Below the pieces are notes generated by a model that saw nothing but the letters and a program-made list of their open reading frames with translations, was not told the DNA's origin and ran no database searches. DNA of 64,000 nucleotides from Dipteris shenzhenensis (lineage: Eukaryota; Polypodiophyta; Polypodiopsida; Gleicheniales): the NCBI GenBank assembly GCA_047967505.1, contig CM106541.1; one strand, 5' to 3'. The position numbers and the translations under genes were made by a program. Shown piece by piece: positions 59,401 to 64,000 of the stretch; position 1 is the first letter of the stretch; the number at the start of each line of letters is the position of its first letter.

Positions 59401-60865
59401 AATACTTTGCATGCACCTTAACCTAGTTAAAAGATACTTGCATGCAAAGTGGAGCCCCAATCCGATAAGTACTTGTTTGAATAACACACCTAGGATCGTG
59501 TTTTTTTATGGTTGTGTATTACACTAGAGCAAAAATGGTGTTTTATGCTTCATCGACAATGCAAAGTATATACGATGGGCATAATACTTTGCACACACCT
59601 TAAAATAGGTGGAATTGACTTACATGCAAAGTGGCATGCCCATCCCATAAGTACTTGATCGAATAGCATACCTAGCAGCGTGTTTTTTTCCGGACGTGCA
59701 TGACACCAAGGCAAAAATGGCATTTAATGCTCGATCGACCATGCAAAGAATATCCGATGGGAACAATACTTTTAATACCCCTCAACCTAGGTGGTATTGA
59801 CATGTTTTCAAACATGCACACCCATCCGATAAGTACTTGGTCAGATAACACACCTAAGGGCGTGTTTTTTTGCGGATGTGCATATCACTAGGGGAAAAAC
59901 GGTGTATAATGTGTGATCAACCATGCAAAGCATATCCAATGGTCACAATACTTTTCACGCACCTCAACCTGGTTGAAAGATACTTGCGTACAGAGTGGAG
60001 ACCCCATCTGATAAGTACTTGTTTGAATAAGACACCTAGGACCGTGTTTTTTTATGGTGGTGCATTACACTAAGGCAAAAACGGTGTTTTATCTTGATCG
60101 ACAATGCAAAGCATATCCGATGCGCATAATACTTTGCACACACCTTCAACTAGGTAAAATTGACTTACATGCAAAGTGGAGCACCCATCCCATAAGTACT
60201 TGATCGAATAACATACCTAGCAGCGTGTTTTTTTATGGATGTGCATGACACTAGAGCAAAAATGGCACTTAATGCTCGACCGACCATGCAAAGGATATCC
60301 GATGGGCACAAAAATTTTCCTATCCCTCAACCTAAGTGGTATTAAAATGTTCTCAAAGAGGCATACCCATCTGATAAGTACTTGGTCAGATAACATACCT
60401 AAGGGCGTGTTTTTTTGAGGATGTGCATATCACTACGGCAAAAATGGTGGATAATGCATGATCGACCATGCAAAGCATATCCAATGGTCACAATATTTTG
60501 CACACACCTCAACCTATTTGAAACGGACTTGCATGCAAAGTGGAGCAGCCATCCCATAAGTACTTGATCTAATAACATACCTAGCAGCGTGTTCTTTTAC
60601 GAATGTGCATGACACTAAGGCAAAAACATTGTTTTGTGCTTGATTGACAATGCAAAGCATATTTGATGGGCATAATACTTTTCACACACCTTAAACTAGG
60701 TGAAATTGACTTACATGCAAAGTGGAGCGCCCATCCCATAAGTACTTGATCGGATAACATACCTAGCAGCGTGTTTTTTTACTGATGTGCATGACACTAC
60801 CACAAAAATAGTATTTAATGCTCGATCAACCATGCAAAGCATATCCAATGGTCACAATACTTTTC

Positions 60866-60890
60866 ACGCACCTCAACCTAGCATAAGTAC
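60866..60890 (+). repeat. Shortened satellite monomer by internal deletion
   Basis: CCTCAACCTA is joined directly to GCATAAGTACTTG, removing about 50-60 bp found in neighbouring monomers. Confidence 0.8.
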
Positions 60891-63849
60891 TTGATCTAAT
60901 AACATACCTAGCAGCGTGTTCTTTTACGAACGTGCATGACACTAAGGTAAAAACATTGTTTTGCGCTTGATTGAAAATGCAAAGCATATTTGATGGGCAT
61001 AATACTTTTCACACACCTTAAACTAGGTGAAATTGACTTACATGCAAAGTGGAGCGCCCATCCCATAAGTACTCGATCGGATAACATACCTAGCAGCGTG
61101 TTTTTTTACCGATGTGCATGACACTAGCGCAAAAATAGTATTTAATGCTCAATCAACCATGCAAAGCATATCTAATGGTCACAATACTTTTCACGCACCT
61201 CAACCTAGTTGAAAAATACTTGCGTACAGAGTGGTGACGCCATCTGATAAGTAGTTGTTGGAATAACAAACCTAGGACCGTGTTTTTTTATGGTTGTGCA
61301 TTACACTAAGGCAAAAACGGTGTTTTATGCTTGATCGACAATGCAAAGCATATCCGATGGGCATAATACTTTGAACACACCTTCAACTAGATAAAATTGA
61401 CTTACATGAAAAGTGGAGCGCCCATCCCATAAGTACTTGATCGAATAACATACCTAGCAGCGTGTTTGTTTATGGATGTGCATGACACTAGAGCAAAAAT
61501 GGCACTTAATGCTCGATCGACCATGCAAAGGATATCCAATGGGCACAACACTTTTCCTATGCCTCAACCTAAGTGGTATTAAAATGTTCTCAAAGAGGCA
61601 TACGCATCTGATAAGTACTTGTTCAGATAACATACCTGAGGGCGTGTTTTTTTGAGGATGTGCATATCACTACGGCAAAAACGGTGGATAATGCGTGATC
61701 GACCATGCGAAGCATATCCAATGGTCACAATACTTTGCACGCACCTCAACCTAGTTGAAATGGACTTGCGTGCAAAGTGGAGCGCCCATCCCATAAGTAC
61801 TTGATCTAATAACATACCTAGTAGCGTGTTCTTTTACGAATGTGCATGACACTAAGGCAAAAACATTGTTTTATGGTTGATCGACAATGCAAAGCATACT
61901 TGATGGGCATAATACTTTTCACACACCTTAAACTAGGTGAAATTGACTTACATGCAAACTAGAGCGCCCATCCCATAAGTACTTGATCAGATAACATACC
62001 TAGCAGTGTGTTTTTTTACCGATGTGCATGACACTAGAGCAAAAATAGTATTTAATGCTCAATCGACCATGCAAAGGATATCCAATGGGCACACTACTTT
62101 TCCTACGCGTCAACCTAGGTGGTATTAAAATGTTCTCAAAGAGCCACACCCATCCGATAAGTACTTGGTCAAATAACATACCTAAGGGCATGTTTTTTTG
62201 CGGATGTGCATATCACTACCGGAAAAACGTTGTATAATGCGTGATCGACCATGCAAAGCATATCCGATGGTCAGAATACTTTGCACGCACCTCAACCTAG
62301 TTCAAAGAGACTTTCATGCAAAGTGGAGCCCCCATCAAATAAGTACTTGTTTGAGTAACACACCTAGGACTGTGTTTTCTTATGGTTGTGCATGACACTA
62401 AGGCAAAAAACGGTGTTTTATGCTTGATCGACAATGCAAAGCATATCCGATGGGCACAAGACTTTGCACACACCTTCAACTAGGTGGAATTGACTTACAT
62501 GCAAAGTGGAATTCCCATCGCATAAGTACTTGATCGGATAACACACCTAGCAGCGTGTTTTTTTACGGATCTACATGACAGTAAGGCAAAAATGGTATTT
62601 AATGCTCGATCGACCATGCAAAGCATATCCGATGGGCACAATGCTTTTACTACGCCTTAACCTAGGTGGTATTGAAATTTTTTCAAAGAGGCACACCCAT
62701 TCAATAAGTACTTGGTCAGACAACATACCTAAGGGCGTATTTTTTTCAAGATAAGCATATCACTACCGGAAAAACGTTGTATAATGCGTGATTGACCATG
62801 CAAAGCATATTCGATGGTGACAATAATTAGCATGCACCTCAACCTAGTTTAAATGGACATGCGTGCAAAGTGGAGCCCCCATCCGATAAGTACTTGTTTG
62901 AATAACACACCTACGACCGTGTTGTTTTATGGTTGTGCATGACACTAAGGCAAAAACAGTGTTTTATGCTTGATCGGCAATGCAAAGCATATCCGATGGG
63001 TACAATACTTTGCACACACCTTCAACTAGGTGGAATTGACTTACCTGCAAAGTGGCACACCCATCCCATAAGTACTTGATCGGATAACATACCTAGTAGC
63101 GTGTTGTTTTACGGATGTGCATGACACTAGAGCAAACATAGTATTTAATGCTCGATTGACCATGCAAAGGATATCCGATGGGCACAACACTTTTCCTATG
63201 CCTCAACCTAGGTGGTATTGAAATGTTCTCAAAGAGCCACACTCATCCGAAAAGTACTTGGTCAAATAACATACCTAAGGACGTGTTTTTTTGTGGATGT
63301 GCATATCACTACGGGAAAAACGGTGGATAAGGTGTGATCGACCATGCAAAGCATATCGGATGGTCACAATACTTTGCACGAACCTCAACCTAGTTGAAAA
63401 ATACTTGCGTGCAAAGTGGAGCCCCTATCTAAGAAGTACTTGTTTGAATAACACACCTAGGACCGTGTTTTTTTATGGTTGTGCATGAAAATAAGGCAAA
63501 AACGGTGTTTTATGCTTGTCGACAATGCAAAGCATATCCGATGGGCACAGTACTTTGTACACACCTTCAGCTAGGTGGAATTCACTTACATGCAAAGTGG
63601 CATTCCCATCGCATTAGTACTTGATCGGATAACACACTTAGCAGCGTGTTTTTTTACGGGTGTGCATGACACTAAGGCAAAAATGGTATTTAGTGCTCGA
63701 TCGACCATGCAAAGTATATCCGATGGGCACAATTATTTTCCTACGCATTCACCTAGGTGGTATTGAAATGTCCTCAAAGAGGCACACCCATGCGATAAGT
63801 ACTTGGGCAGATAACATACCTAAGGGTGTGTTTTTTTGCGGATGTGCAT

Positions 63850-63885
63850 ATCACTACCGGAAAAACTAAGGCAAAAATGGTGTTT
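63850..63885 (+). repeat. Second copy of the hybrid B/C monomer junction
   Basis: Same breakpoint as at 47425-47460. Flanking monomers also match at a constant offset of 16,425-16,426 bp, marking a large duplicated block in the array. Confidence 0.85.
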
Positions 63886-64000
63886 TATGCTTGATCGACA
63901 ATGCAAAGCATGTATGATGGGCACAATACTTTGCACAAACCTTCAACTAGGTGGAATTGACTTACATGCAAAGTGGCGTGCCCATCCCATAAGTACTTGA

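Larger units (their letters stand above)
39761..64000 (+). repeat. 182-bp satellite array with trimeric (about 546-bp) higher-order repeat
   Basis: About 24.2 kb, roughly 133 monomers, running off the right edge. Every monomer has a 6-8-base T run followed by (A/G)xGGxTGTGCAT, then ATGCAAAGCATATCCGATGG, ATAAGTACTTG and AACA(T/C)ACCTA. Three main types alternate: type A (ACGGATGTGCATGACACTAA .. GGTATTGAAATGTTCTCAAA), type B (GTGCATATCACTACAGGAAA .. GTGGAGCCCCCATCCGATAA), type C (TATGGTTGTGCATGACACTA .. GTGGCATTCCCATCGCATAA). The type-B boundary CCTAGGACCGTG recurs at 43938, 44484 and 45030, exactly 546 bp apart; elsewhere spacing is 364 bp, showing dimer variants. Later stretches (47-50, 54-62 kb) carry variant types such as ACGGATGTGGATATCACTAG. 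Many 60-70-codon ORFs are chance products of stop-free monomers. Length and tandem order resemble plant centromeric or knob satellites; location is not provable here. Confidence 0.97.

Noticed and set aside
39761-64000. Dozens of 60-70-codon ORFs with similar Cys/His-rich products, on both strands
   Set aside because: They are translations of stop-free satellite monomers. A 182-bp monomer shifts frame each unit, products change with each point mutation, and no start context or conservation beyond the DNA repeat is seen.
39761-64000. CRISPR-like regularly spaced repeats
   Set aside because: The whole unit repeats, with no unique spacers, unit length is 182 bp, and the context is eukaryotic.

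Overview
This window looks like transposon-dense, gene-poor nuclear DNA from a land plant. The plant call rests on long degenerate tracts of the plant telomere motif (CCCTAAA/TTTAGGG), Ty1/copia and Ty3/gypsy elements primed from the initiator-tRNA-type site TGGTATCAGAGC, and plant-style GT..AG introns. The transposase-like families seen (a TNP1-like domain beside a DUF7869-like protein, and a protein with an HGxG..DG motif) make a non-seed plant with a large genome, such as a fern, plausible. I cannot name a species. I see no intact ordinary host gene.

Layout. 1-1.53 kb: truncated copia gag-pol (minus). 1.9-7.35 kb: a decayed multi-exon minus-strand gene with a DNA-methyltransferase-like region followed by two tandem Ulp1/C48-protease-like domains; a 247-bp MITE splits it. 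7.3-8.1 kb: short local duplications. 8.1-13.5 kb: a block with CCCTAAA repeats at its left edge and TTTAGGG repeats at its right edge, enclosing AT-rich DNA, (CT)n and CCCACTC-type pyrimidine satellites. 13.6-17.4 kb: plus-strand TNP1-like ORF and a DUF7869-like transposase-type gene. 18.4-23.4 kb: a minus-strand transposase-like gene broken by two MITEs, a complete 2,655-bp non-autonomous LTR element with a 5-bp target duplication, and an 80-bp telomere-repeat insertion. 24.3-25.2 kb: gypsy gag remnant (minus). 25-30.5 kb: non-coding DNA, pyrimidine tracts and minisatellites. 30.5-35.9 kb: nearly full-length but dead copia element. 35.9-39.76 kb: internally deleted gypsy element. 39.76-64 kb: a continuous satellite array of about 182-bp monomers arranged largely as 546-bp trimers, running off the right edge.

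The region reads as layered decay. Coding frames in the older elements are otherwise surprisingly intact but carry many premature stops, almost all TAG, as expected if methylated CAG/CTG sites deaminated after silencing. G-rich-ended MITEs repeatedly landed in transposon genes. The left edge of the satellite cuts a gypsy LTR. The best candidates for new biology are the methyltransferase/Ulp1-like gene, the MITE family, the telomeric insertions, and the trimeric higher-order satellite.
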